From the NCBI GenBank assembly GCA_963747715.1, contig CAVVGB010000002.1, forward strand, positions 1 to 64,000: 64,000 nt of DNA. The letters run 5' to 3'. The position numbers and the translations under genes are program-made. Numbering within the stretch: the stretch's first letter is position 1; each line of letters starts with the position of its first letter. The notes beneath the pieces were generated by a model. That model searched no databases. It had not been told where the DNA came from and saw nothing but the letters and a program-made list of their open reading frames with translations. Positions 1-7,874 of the stretch are shown one piece after another. This stretch comes from CAVVGB01 sp963747715 (GTDB lineage: Bacteria > Actinomycetota > Thermoleophilia > Gaiellales > Gaiellaceae).

Positions 1-104
1 TCGGCGGCGTCCATGTTGTTGCGGAGGGCGTCGGCCGCCTGCCACAACTTCGACTCGAAGCCGAGAACCGTTGTGTTCTCTTCTGTTGGGCTGCCAGTGG
101 CCAT
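1..104 (-). CDS. hsdM: Type I restriction-modification methyltransferase subunit, N-terminus only
   Basis: The first 34 codons run off the left edge of the window. The ATG is at 104-102 and the peptide contains LGFESKLWQAADALRNNMDA. This closely matches the conserved start of HsdM proteins, where LGFE.KLWxAADxLRxNMDA precedes the N-terminal helical domain. HsdM supplies the SAM-dependent adenine methylation of a type I restriction complex together with HsdS and HsdR. The SAM-binding and NPPF motifs would lie outside the window, so activity cannot be judged. Position next to integrase remains and the tmRNA gene suggests that it is cargo of an integrated island. The family call rests on a short but distinctive segment. 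Confidence 0.8.
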   Translation of the reverse strand, partial: MATGSPTEENTTVLGFESKLWQAADALRNNMDAA

Positions 105-233
105 GCCCTCTTAGCCTACGCCGTCCCTCGGCCCCGAGGTACGCATTGATTCGATCGTCTCATCCCTTCCGGCGTGGACGAGAGCGGGCCAGCGGCGTGG
201 CTGGGCGGTACAAAAACGCGCCAAGGAGAGCCC

Positions 234-530
234 ATGCAGCCCCGCGTACTGCTCGACCGCCTCGCCATGCCGGAGTCGCCTCGCTGCCACGACGGCCGCC
301 TGTGGTTCTCGAACTGGGGAACGAGGCGAGATCATTGGCGTCGACCTGGACGGCAACAGCGGCGTGGTCGAAGAAGGCCCCGATGGACTCGGCTGGGCCA
401 CGAACTGGCTGTTCGACGGACGCCTGCTCATCACGGGCCGGAGCTGGTCCGGGTCGAGAGCACGCTGCGTCCGCCTGGCGTACATGCAGTACGCCTCCGA
501 GTCAGGCTCCACATCGGCCCGGCCTCGGCC
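234..530 (+). pseudogene. SMP-30/gluconolactonase-like beta-propeller fragment, frame-broken
   Basis: The ATG at 234 follows a good ribosome site (AAGGAGA, five bases upstream). The peptide opens with LLDRLAMPESPRCHDGRLWFSN and, after a one-base frame change near 320, continues with GVDLDGNSGVVEEGP and WLFDGRLLITG. These are the opening blades of SMP-30/gluconolactonase/LRE proteins, calcium-dependent lactone hydrolases and relatives of about 290 residues. A second frame change near 440 leaves PELVRVES, after which similarity stops and an unrelated recombinase-like fragment begins. Only about 90 residues of the expected protein are present, so this is a truncated, decayed gene and not just one sequencing error. 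Confidence 0.55.
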
Positions 531-534
531 ACAT

Positions 535-735
535 GCGCCTGCAGGCGTCACGGGCGCGCACCTAGCGCCCTCTACCGCGAACTCGAGCAGATGGGCCTCT
601 CGCCTTCGACGCGCAGGCTCACGCACGCCGTGCTACGCCGCGCCCTTCAGGACTTCCTCTGGCCGGCGGACATCGGTGGGCAATGCCGGCCCAACCAGCT
701 TGAGGACCCGTCGAACCCATGGTTGAGCAGGCGGC
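535..735 (+). pseudogene. Tyrosine recombinase core-binding domain fragment
   Basis: Read across two frames, this stretch gives GVTGAHLA, then LYRELEQMGLSPSTRRLTHA with VLRRALQD, then NAGP and QLEDPSNP. It resembles the SAM-like core-binding domain of phage integrases, where LYxxLxxxGLSPxTVRxxHAVLxRAL is typical and is followed by RNPA...PP. No catalytic domain follows, so this is an isolated piece of a second integrase, separate from the more complete one at 2080-3288. It supports a history of repeated integration at this locus. The call rests on pattern similarity over about 50 residues. Confidence 0.45.
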
Positions 736-759
736 CGATCGGCGGGCCGACGCCGTAAT

Positions 760-2079
760 CGCGATGCGTTTCGACGCCGAGGCCATGGCCGATCAGTGGT
801 CCGAGATCTGCGCGTACGGGACAGCGGTAAAGACGTCGCCTCGACAGTCTTCGTGACAGATGTCGTTCAAGAACACCGAATGGACGTCGCATGTGCGGCC
901 TTGACGATTTAATTACGCGCCGGAAGTAGCGCAGCACGGCGCCAGCCAAGCGGAAGTTTCAAGCCGAATGCGACTTGCCGTTTTGGCGAGACGGAACAGC
1001 CAGGGCGTTGCCTCGATAGGCGACGCCGACCGCCGCCGCCGATATGCTCATACCAAGTCGTCTCGTCAGCGGCCTTGTTAGTCATAGCGTCGGCTCTGCG
1101 CCTCGCTCTTTCCAGCGGGGCGCTTGCCGTGGTCAGGGGAATGTCGTCGTCCCGCGTTCTTAGACTTCCTTCTGACCAACTGAAGACGAGAATGACGACG
1201 ACATGCCCTGTGAAGCGCTGACGCCCCGGCGGGCCCGACGCTCCGCCTGGAATGGCTTCCACAAATACGCCACCCTGCGCCGCTTTGCCCATGACCACAC
1301 CGATCCCGTGGCGCTGCAAGCTGCCGCGAAGGCAACAAAAGTCGCCCAGCGCTTCGGTCACCTTGAACGCTGCCGAGCGGCGGCGAGGCGCGGCGACGTT
1401 GACAGTCGCGGTCGTCCAACGCTCGCCGCCGCGATAGGCGCACACCCTGAGTGCAAGAGCGAGATCAAGAAGCTCCGCGTCGAGCTCCGCACTCTGTGCG
1501 ACGACCTTCGCGGTGTTCGTCGCCACTCGCGGCAGTGGTTCCCGCCTACGCGGCCGCCGCGACTGCAGCGAGAGCAGCAGCGACCCAAAGCGTCGGCTTG
1601 CCGTCGGCCACACGGCCGCGAACCCCGCCGCCGCCGCATTCGCTCCTCGCCGCGCCGCGCCCGCGCCCCAAGCCGATCAGGCGACGACGGCTCATCTGAT
1701 TTACCGCCGGCGGTAAATCGTCCGTCGGCCTTCCTGGCCGAGCATGACTGTGGTCCCGGGAGAGTCGGCATGACCCTTCCGATGGCAAGGGCCGGACCGA
1801 GCGCCCGCGCGTCTACGTCGGCTGCGTTCCCTGCGCCCAAGGCCGTTGGGTGGCCGACCTTGAGCACGCGCAACATTTGGCTCGTCACGCACTGGAAGCG
1901 GTGCCGGTTCGGCTCGGGGCTGAGGGCGACTGAGAGGCCCGATGAGACGCTGAAAGGGGCGGCATGAGTCCCGAGCCTGCCCAGGATCTCCAAGCCCCTT
2001 ACGAGCGAGGACCTGCGGCGGGCTGTTCTCGCAGTTCTCGCGCTGCACAACGGCAAGGGGCGAAGAAGGGGCAGCCCAC
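760..2079. other. Island DNA with no confidently recognised gene
   Basis: Reading frames exist on both strands here, including a 234-codon one on the minus strand (909-1613) and a 254-codon one on the plus strand (1203-1967), but none gives a recognisable domain. Long open frames on several strands are expected by chance in such GC-rich DNA. A short stretch at 1748-1933 on the plus strand reads like protein (VYVGCVPCAQGRWVADLEHA) but lacks an in-frame start codon. The only other structure I see is the perfect palindrome at 1698-1719. The stretch is best treated as decayed or unassigned island DNA. Confidence 0.5.
1698..1719. promoter_or_regulatory. Perfect 22-bp palindrome, possible operator
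   Basis: GATTTACCGCC is followed directly by its exact reverse complement, giving 11-bp arms with no spacer. Such spacerless symmetry fits a binding site for a dimeric helix-turn-helix regulator better than a terminator hairpin, which needs a loop. It lies about 360 bp upstream of the integrase reading frame. No adjacent regulator gene is visible. Confidence 0.5.
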
Positions 2080-3288
2080 ATGAGCGACCGCTTGACCCTA
2101 GCCGCGGCTGCGAGGATGATGCGCGACGCCTTGCGGGATCGCTCTTACCGGGCGACCTCACTCGGCCTCGAAGTCGCGAAGTACTACCGCTGGAAGAAAA
2201 ACGAGTGGGGCGCGACCGCACGAGACCCTGCGCGACTACGAGGCGACCCTCGCCCGAACGGCGCTGTTCTTTGCCGACCTAGAGCTGGCTGACTTCAACC
2301 CGCCGGTCGGAACCGATCGCCTGCGCGAATGCTGGAGCACTACTGGGGCGACCTCGCACCGCGCACACGGGCGAAGGTGCGCTCTACCTGGATCGACTTC
2401 TTTGAGTGGGCGGTAAGGGAGCGTGGTCTGCACGGAAATCCGGCCAGGGCGCTTTCCGCTCCGAAGAAGCGGGACGTGCCGACCGAAACGTTCTCGCCGT
2501 CCGTCGTCGAGCGGATCGTCGCCGCCAGACCTATCCGGCCGACATCGTCGCCGCCGCGCTGATCCTTCGCTACGGGCTACGCCGCGGCGGCATCGTGAAC
2601 GCGCAACGGCGCCACTTCGACTTCGAGCGGCGACTGTTGACCGTTCACACGAAGGGCGGTCGCATCTATCCGCGCCGCTGCCCGACGACGCCCTTTGGCT
2701 CGCGCTGGGCAGGCTCGACCTCGAAGCGCAGTGGCAAGACGACCATTGGCTGCTCTACCGGCAGGACACGAGGCGGATGCGCGTCGACCTAGCCGAAGCC
2801 GATGAAACGCTCGGCGTCGGGGGTCAGGAGGTCGGGTACGCGAATGTCACCCGCCGACGCCGCGACCGACAGCCGACGGGGAAGCTCGCGCATCTTTGGT
2901 GGTACCGCTGCCTCGAGCGTGCGGGTCTGGTCAGAAGGGCGCTACGAGCGGCATGCACATGCACCGGGGGCGACACACGGCGGCGACAGAGCTTCAACGT
3001 GCCCATCACGACCTACGCCTGACACAGCGGCTCCTGGGCCATGCGGATATCCGCTCGACGGCCCGGTACGCACAGCTCGACACGGCCGACCTCGCCCAGG
3101 CGCTCCAGGAGATGCAGGCAAGGGCCGTGAGAATGATTCCAACCCGAAATCGCTATTTGCAGGGAAGAGTGGAGGCGGCGGGAATCGAACCCGCGTCCGC
3201 GGACGCACCGGGAAGAGCGTCTACAAGCTTGTCCTGCGATTTGCTTTCGCCCGCCGGCCGGTTCACAGGCGACCTACCGACGGGCTAG
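2080..3288 (+). pseudogene. Tyrosine recombinase/integrase of the ssrA-linked island, frame-broken
   Basis: Starting at ATG 2080, the product can be followed through all three frames to 3288. The N-terminal core-binding region includes HYWGDLAPRTRAKVRSTWID. The catalytic domain follows with the first Arg in RYGLRRGG, the beta-strand Lys in HTKGGR, the HxxR box in MHRGRHTAATEL, the second His in LLGHADI and the nucleophilic Tyr in TARYAQL. Frame changes fall near 2218, 2310, 2530, 2680 and 2945, more than the error rate elsewhere explains, so real decay is likely. The last frame ends at a stop (3286-3288) inside the antisense of the tmRNA gene. The gene converges on ssrA, as expected for an element that uses the tmRNA 3' end as attachment site. 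Confidence 0.8.
3170..3200. other. Probable island attachment half-site in the ssrA 3' end
   Basis: The tRNA-like 3' end of tmRNA (T-arm and acceptor strand) lies directly beside the integrase gene, which converges on it. Integrases of this family commonly recombine within this part of ssrA. The matching second copy, which would mark the other island end, is not seen in 1-3170 and should lie beyond the left edge. The exact core cannot be defined from this window. Confidence 0.45.
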
Positions 3289-3529
3289 CCATCCTTTGAA
3301 GTCCCGCCTCGGGCGATTGGCTCTCCCTTGGCGGCGAGCCCGTTTGTTGACGCCGGATTCCGATCCACGGGCCGAGACCGGAGCGACGCGTTACCTAACC
3401 GAGGTTAGGCAGCGAGTGCGAGTTTCTTATCCGCACTTACGTTGTTCCCGGTTGTTTTACGAGGCCTACCGGGGACCTCGGCTTGCAGCTCTTCCGGAGA
3501 ACCGACCACGTCGAAACCAGGTCGCCCCC
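3170..3529 (-). ncRNA. ssrA: Transfer-messenger RNA (tmRNA)
   Basis: About 360 nt on the minus strand. The 5' end GGGGGCG pairs with the 3' end CGCCTCC (one G-U pair), forming the tRNA-like acceptor stem, and the T-arm contains GGTTCGATTCC. The usual 5' segment GACCTGGTTTCGACGTGG is present. The tag reading frame starts at the resume codon GGG (3449-3447) and ends at TAA (3407-3405), encoding GNNVSADKKLALAA. Its hydrophobic LALAA end is the usual degradation signal. CCA is not encoded. The RNA rescues stalled ribosomes together with SmpB, encoded about 1 kb upstream. An integrated element abuts its 3' end. Confidence 0.97.
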
Positions 3530-3538
3530 AGGAGGCAA

Positions 3539-3544
3539 ATTGTA
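3539..3544 (-). promoter_or_regulatory. Promoter -10 element of ssrA
   Basis: On the minus strand TACAAT lies nine bases upstream of the mature tmRNA 5' end, the usual place for the -10 hexamer of a stable-RNA gene. A clear -35 hexamer is not visible about 17 bases further upstream. Confidence 0.55.
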
Positions 3545-3563
3545 GCCGAGAGCCCCAGTTCTC

Positions 3564-4448
3564 CTAGGAAACGAGGGGGCCGCGCATGACCACCATGCCG
3601 GGGATCGGCCGGAAGCCGAGCTGCTCGTTCAGGCGGCGCATCGGCTCGTTTCGCTCCTCGCTCTCCGTGTAGAGCCTCTCGAGGCCCGCAGCCTTGGCGG
3701 CGGCGATCTGCGTGCGCTTCAGCGCCCGCCCCACGCCGCGTCGCCGCCAAGCGCGCGCCACCGCCGTGAGCCCGTGGAAGCCGCCGGCCGGGAAGATGTC
3801 GAGCGTCGCGAGCCCGACGAGCTCGTCCCCGGCCACGGCGACGAAGGAGAGGTCGTGGCGGCGCGCCGGGCGCTCGAGCTCCCGCACGCTCCAGTCCTCG
3901 AAGGTCATCTCCGCCTCGGCGTCGAGACCCGGAATGTCGGCGTTGGCCTCGCGATAGAGCTCGAACATGGCCGGGAGGAGATCCGGGCGCTCCTCCCAGG
4001 ACTGGATCTCGACCCCCGCAGGCGCCTCGACGGGAAGAGGCTCCAGCGGCCCGAGCTCCAACGCGACCGCCTTTTGCCGCTCGACCTCGCGGTAGCCCCG
4101 CTTCTCGAGGAAGGCGATGGCGCCGCCGTCCTCCTCCCCCACCTCGAGCTGGAGCTCGGTCTTGCCCAGGGCGCGGGCGTGCTCGGAGAGGGCCGTGTGG
4201 AGGGCTCCGCCGACCCCCTGGCCCTCGAAGCCCCGGGCCACGCCCAGCTCCGCGTACGCGAACGGCTCCTCCTCCTGCTCGGGGAAGACGCCGACCAGGC
4301 CGAAGCCCGCCGGCTCGCCGTCCAGGGTCGCGAGCAGAAGCGAGGCGCCCTCGCAGCCGGGCCAGGAGAAAACGAACCTCCTCGGATGTCGATGCGAGGA
4401 TCGGATCGATCTGCGCCTTGACGCCGAGAACGCGCTCGAGGTCGGCGC
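3564..4448 (-). CDS. Tandem GNAT-family N-acetyltransferase
   Basis: Two acetyltransferase domains lie in one polypeptide. The first carries the acetyl-CoA loop ARGFEGQGVGGALH and the second carries TAVARAWRRRGVGRALKRTQ. Each follows the R/Q-x-x-G-x-G/A rule of the GNAT fold. The substrate cannot be predicted. Upstream of 4241 the family-like sequence SADLERVLGVKAQIDPILAS continues in another frame, joined by a frame change near 4350, so the true N-terminus is probably near 4448, just after the smpB stop. I could not fix the start codon. The gene lies between ssrA and smpB on the same strand, so it is likely co-transcribed with smpB, though a role in ribosome rescue is not implied. Confidence 0.8.
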   Translation of the reverse strand, partial: APTSSAFSASRRRSIRSSHRHPRRFVFSWPGCEGASLLLATLDGEPAGFGLVGVFPEQEEEPFAYAELGVARGFEGQGVGGALHTALSEHARALGKTELQLEVGEEDGGAIAFLEKRGYREVERQKAVALELGPLEPLPVEAPAGVEIQSWEERPDLLPAMFELYREANADIPGLDAEAEMTFEDWSVRELERPARRHDLSFVAVAGDELVGLATLDIFPAGGFHGLTAVARAWRRRGVGRALKRTQIAAAKAAGLERLYTESEERNEPMRRLNEQLGFRPIPGMVVMRGPLVS

Positions 4449-4471
4449 TCGCTCGTGACAGCGTCGTAGCT

Positions 4472-4939
4472 CTATCGCCGACGGTCCTTCAGAGCCCGCT
4501 CGATCTGCCGCTGCGCATCTCGCTCGACCAGGTCGCGCCGCTTGTCTCTCGCTTCCTTGCCCCGCGCGAGCGCGATCTCCACCTTCACACGGCCGTCCTT
4601 GAAGTACATGCGCGTCGGCACGAGCGTGAGACCGCGTTCACGAGTCTTGCCGAGGAGCGAGTCGATCTCTCTGCGATGCAGGAGCAGCTTGCGATCGCGG
4701 TCGGGGTCGTGGTTCTGCAGGTTCCCCTGCGCGTACTCGCTGATGTGGGCGCCGACGAGGTAGGCCTCCCCCTCTCGCAGCTCGGCGAATGCCCGCTGCA
4801 GCGTCACCTGGCCGTCGCGAAGCGATTTGATCTCCGTGCCCGTCAGAGCAATGCCGGCCTCGAACTTCTCGAGCAAGTGATAGTCGTGCCGCGCGCGGCG
4901 GTTCTCCGCGATCGGCTTCACGCCCTTGGGTCTCGCCAT
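4472..4939 (-). CDS. smpB: SsrA-binding protein SmpB
   Basis: A 155-residue protein of the usual length. It opens with the OB-barrel sequence NRRARHDYHLLEKFEAGI and the conserved ALTGTEIKSLRDGQV, and ends in a basic tail rich in Lys/Arg (ARGKEARDKRRDLVERD). SmpB binds the tRNA-like part of tmRNA and places it in the empty A site of stalled ribosomes, its C-terminal tail reading the vacant mRNA channel. The tmRNA gene lies about 940 bp downstream on the same strand and RNase R directly upstream (nine bases), so the whole trans-translation set is clustered. The ATG start at 4939 is well supported by the MARPKG opening. Confidence 0.97.
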   Translation of the reverse strand: MARPKGVKPIAENRRARHDYHLLEKFEAGIALTGTEIKSLRDGQVTLQRAFAELREGEAYLVGAHISEYAQGNLQNHDPDRDRKLLLHRREIDSLLGKTRERGLTLVPTRMYFKDGRVKVEIALARGKEARDKRRDLVERDAQRQIERALKDRRR

Positions 4940-4948
4940 GCAGCGATT

Positions 4949-6643
4949 CTAGGGTTGGCCTGCGAGCGTCAGGCTGACCTTGCCTTCGGGGATCTTTTCG
5001 ATCCGGTCGACGCGCACCGCTATCCCGTCACCGAGGCGGTAGGAGCGCTCGGTGCGCCGGCCGACGAGCGCCGTTCCGAGCGGGTTCAGCTCGAAGTAGT
5101 CGCCGGCCAGCCTGCGCGCGGGCACGTAGCCCTCGAAGATTCCGTCGAAGCGGACGAAGATGCCCGAGCCGATCGCGCCCACGATCTCGCCGTCGAACGC
5201 CGCGTCCCATCCCGTCTCGAACAGGCGCTGCTCGAGCAGCCAGGCGAGGCAGAGCTCGTCGGCCTGGTACTCGATCTGAGCCGCAGCGCGCTCCCGCTCC
5301 GAGGTCCAGCCGGCGAGCTCGTCGAGGTCCTCGGCTGCCGGCTCGTCCGCCACACCGAGGAGGGCGAGGAGCGCCCGGTGGCACACGAGGTCGGGATAGC
5401 GGCGAATCGGTGAGGTGAAGTGGCAGTACGCGCGGCTCGCGAGCCCCGAATGACCAAGATTGCGCGGGTCATAGCGCGCCTGCTTGAGCGAGCGGAGAAC
5501 GAGAGCGGGAAAGGCTTCGCGCCCGCGGCCGGAGCTCACGACGTAGTCGGAGACCCGCAGGCTGATCTCAGAAGCGATGTGCGCGGCATCAGCGGCATTG
5601 AGATCCTCCGGCACCGGAGGCGTCGGCACCTGGAGGTCGGCGAGCTTTGCCACGAGAAGCTCGACCGCTTGTGGATCGGGCCGCTCGTGGACACGGAACA
5701 GCGCGTCGGCGCGGTGGCGGGCGACCAGCTCCGCGACCGCCTCGTTCGCGAGGATCATGAGCTCCTCGACGAGCGCGTGCGCATGCGGCTCGCTCTCGAG
5801 CCAGGCGCGCTCCACACCGCCCTCACCGTCGAAGGCGAAGTTGACCTCCCCGGTCTCGATCCTGAGCGCACCGCGCTCGAAGCGGCGGCGCCGCAGCTCG
5901 AGCGCGACGGTCTCCGCCAGGCGCAAGGCCTCGGTGAGCTCGGGGCCGGTCTGCTCGCCTCCGGCGAGGATCCGCTCGGCGCGTCCGTACGTGAGGCGCT
6001 CGTCGCTTCGGATCAGGCTTCGGTAGAAGGACGGCTCGCCCGCCTGGAGGTTTCCGTCGAACGGGACCTCGACCGTGACGCAGCGACGCTCTTCGTTCGG
6101 ACGGAGGCTGCAGAGGCCGGCCGAGAGCGCCTCCGGGAGCATCGGCTCGACGCGGCCAGGCACGTACACCGAGACCGCCCGCTCCGCGGCGTCGTGATCG
6201 AGCGGGGAGCCCGCGGGAACGTGCGCCGCCACGTCGGCGATGTGGACCCACGCGCGAATGCCGTCCCCTTCCTTCCTGAAGCTGAGCGCGTCGTCGAAGT
6301 CCTTTGCGTCCTCGGGGTCGATGGTGAAGGTGGTCAGGTCGCGGAGGTCGCGGCGATCCGGCTCGAGCGGGCCGGGCTCGGCCGGCAGTGGCGGCGAGGG
6401 CCGCCTCACGCCCTCGTGCCAGAGCAGGCCTTCGAGGACAGCTTCGATGTCTCCGGCTCGCCCCAGGACCTGGTCCACGCGCGCGCGACCGCGGGCCCGC
6501 GGCACGCGCAGGAGGACGAGGTCGCCGACGGACGCGTCGCCCATGCCCTTGCGGTCGGCGAGGATCGCCGTGCCTCCGTTGAAGAAGGGCTCGCCCACGA
6601 GGAGCTTCCCGCGCCGGGCGAGCTCGCAGACGACCAGGTCCAC
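4949..6643 (-). CDS. rnr: Ribonuclease R/VacB-family 3'-5' exoribonuclease, short form
   Basis: Residues about 100-420 form the RNB catalytic domain with the metal-binding segment DPEDAKDFDDALS, the further motif SAGLCSLRPNEERR and YCHFTSPIRRYPDL. An S1 RNA-binding domain follows (about 480-560, GIFVRFDGIFEGYVPARRL). At 564 residues it is shorter than the common 700-800-residue RNase R. The N-terminal helix-turn-helix/first cold-shock domain is absent and only one small OB-like segment precedes the RNB domain. RNase R degrades structured RNA and, with SmpB-tmRNA, the non-stop mRNAs released by rescue. Its place directly upstream of smpB fits this role. The ctp gene ends three bases upstream of the start. 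Confidence 0.93.
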   Translation of the reverse strand: MDLVVCELARRGKLLVGEPFFNGGTAILADRKGMGDASVGDLVLLRVPRARGRARVDQVLGRAGDIEAVLEGLLWHEGVRRPSPPLPAEPGPLEPDRRDLRDLTTFTIDPEDAKDFDDALSFRKEGDGIRAWVHIADVAAHVPAGSPLDHDAAERAVSVYVPGRVEPMLPEALSAGLCSLRPNEERRCVTVEVPFDGNLQAGEPSFYRSLIRSDERLTYGRAERILAGGEQTGPELTEALRLAETVALELRRRRFERGALRIETGEVNFAFDGEGGVERAWLESEPHAHALVEELMILANEAVAELVARHRADALFRVHERPDPQAVELLVAKLADLQVPTPPVPEDLNAADAAHIASEISLRVSDYVVSSGRGREAFPALVLRSLKQARYDPRNLGHSGLASRAYCHFTSPIRRYPDLVCHRALLALLGVADEPAAEDLDELAGWTSERERAAAQIEYQADELCLAWLLEQRLFETGWDAAFDGEIVGAIGSGIFVRFDGIFEGYVPARRLAGDYFELNPLGTALVGRRTERSYRLGDGIAVRVDRIEKIPEGKVSLTLAGQP

Positions 6644-6646
6644 GTG

Positions 6647-7828
6647 TTAGGCGCGGACCAGGTTCAGCAGGATGCGCTGCGCGCGCGAGAGACCCTCGTC
6701 GGTGCGGGTGCGCGGATCGTCGTATACGCGGATGCTCGGACGAACGCCCTTTTCGGCGAGGTCGTGGCCGCGCGGCGTGCGGTACGTGGCAGTCGTCAGC
6801 TTGAGGGCGCCCCCGTTGGCGAGCGGGCGGATCGACTGGACGGACGCCTTGCCGAACGTGCGCCGGCCCACGACGAGAGCGCGCTCGTGCTCTTGCAGCG
6901 CCGCAGCGACGATCTCGGCGGCGCTCGCGCTCGCGGCGTTCACGAGGATCACCAGAGGAACGTCGGGGAAGCGCGGATCGCCGCTCGCCCTGAACTCGTG
7001 CCGGTTCTGGTGGAGCCCGGCGGTCGTGCACACGACACCGTCGTCGACGAACAGCGAGACCGACGCAATCGCCTGGGAGATGAGCCCGCCGGGGTTGTCG
7101 CGCAGGTCGACGATGACACCCTTGGCGCCGCTGCGAACGACGCTGCGCACGGCGCGCTCGAGATGGGCGGCGGTCCCGGCCCGGAAGGAATGCAGCCGGA
7201 TGTAGCCGTGCTTGGCTCCGCGGCCCGTGACGAGCCGCGTTCGCAGCGAGGGCGCGTCGATCTCCTGCCGCACGAGGGCGAAGTGGATGGTCCCCTGGCG
7301 CGCCCGCTTCACGGTCAGGCGTACGAGCGTCCCCTTCTCGCCGGTGATGAGTGAGAGCGACTGCTCGAAGGAGAGCTCCCCAGCCGGGCGCCCCTGGATG
7401 CGGACGATCAGGTCACCGCGGCGAATGCCCGCCTCGCGCGCGGGGCCGCCGAGCGTGGACGTGACGAGCAGGCCGCGCTTGGAGGGCGCCACCGTCAGGC
7501 CGACGCCCGAGTAGCTCCGCGCCGTGCGCGTCTTCAGAGTCGCGAACTCGGCTGGGCTCAGATACTCGGTGTACGGATCGTCGAGCTCCCGCAGGATCTC
7601 CGGGATGGACGGCTCGGACAGGACGGTCTCGGGCACCGGACGGTAGTACGCGTTGACGAGCTCCTGGCGCACCTGGCCGATGGCCTCCGACGAGCTCTCG
7701 CGATCGGGAACGGGGTCGTCGACGACGGTGGTCGGAGACGCCGATTCGGACAGCCTGGTGACGAGGAGGCCGACGAGGAAGGCCAGCAGCAGCAGGATGA
7801 AGAAAGCGAGGCCACCCGCACGTCTCAT
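6647..7828 (-). CDS. S41-family C-terminal processing peptidase
   Basis: A 393-residue protein. An N-terminal membrane anchor (residues about 8-26, LAFFILLLLAFLVGLL) places the rest outside the cytoplasm. A PDZ domain follows (about 115-200, including IRRGDLIVRIQGR), then the S41 domain. Its catalytic Ser lies in NAASASAAEIVAAAL and the Lys in RTFGKASVQ, the Ser-Lys dyad of CtpA/Prc proteases. These enzymes trim or degrade exported proteins, often wall hydrolases and their activators. It is directly followed by rnr and preceded by ftsX with a 46-bp gap, so co-expression with FtsEX is plausible; FtsEX controls wall hydrolases in other bacteria. Confidence 0.93.
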   Translation of the reverse strand: MRRAGGLAFFILLLLAFLVGLLVTRLSESASPTTVVDDPVPDRESSSEAIGQVRQELVNAYYRPVPETVLSEPSIPEILRELDDPYTEYLSPAEFATLKTRTARSYSGVGLTVAPSKRGLLVTSTLGGPAREAGIRRGDLIVRIQGRPAGELSFEQSLSLITGEKGTLVRLTVKRARQGTIHFALVRQEIDAPSLRTRLVTGRGAKHGYIRLHSFRAGTAAHLERAVRSVVRSGAKGVIVDLRDNPGGLISQAIASVSLFVDDGVVCTTAGLHQNRHEFRASGDPRFPDVPLVILVNAASASAAEIVAAALQEHERALVVGRRTFGKASVQSIRPLANGGALKLTTATYRTPRGHDLAEKGVRPSIRVYDDPRTRTDEGLSRAQRILLNLVRA

Positions 7829-7874
7829 GAGCCGCGAGCGGAGTATAGAGAAGGCCGAGAACCCCCTTTAACCG

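Noticed and set aside
909..1613. 234-codon minus-strand frame in the island
   Set aside because: No family resemblance, no ribosome site, and competing frames of similar length on the other strand.
3174..3288. Protein-like frame reading VEAAGIEPASADAP
   Set aside because: This is the antisense of the tmRNA T-arm, a common artefact in gene prediction. I list it only as the run-on end of the integrase, not as a separate gene.
4418..5413. Long plus-strand frames opposite smpB and rnr (up to 644 codons at 5420-7354)
   Set aside because: They mirror the codon periodicity of conserved minus-strand genes in GC-rich DNA and show no domain of their own.
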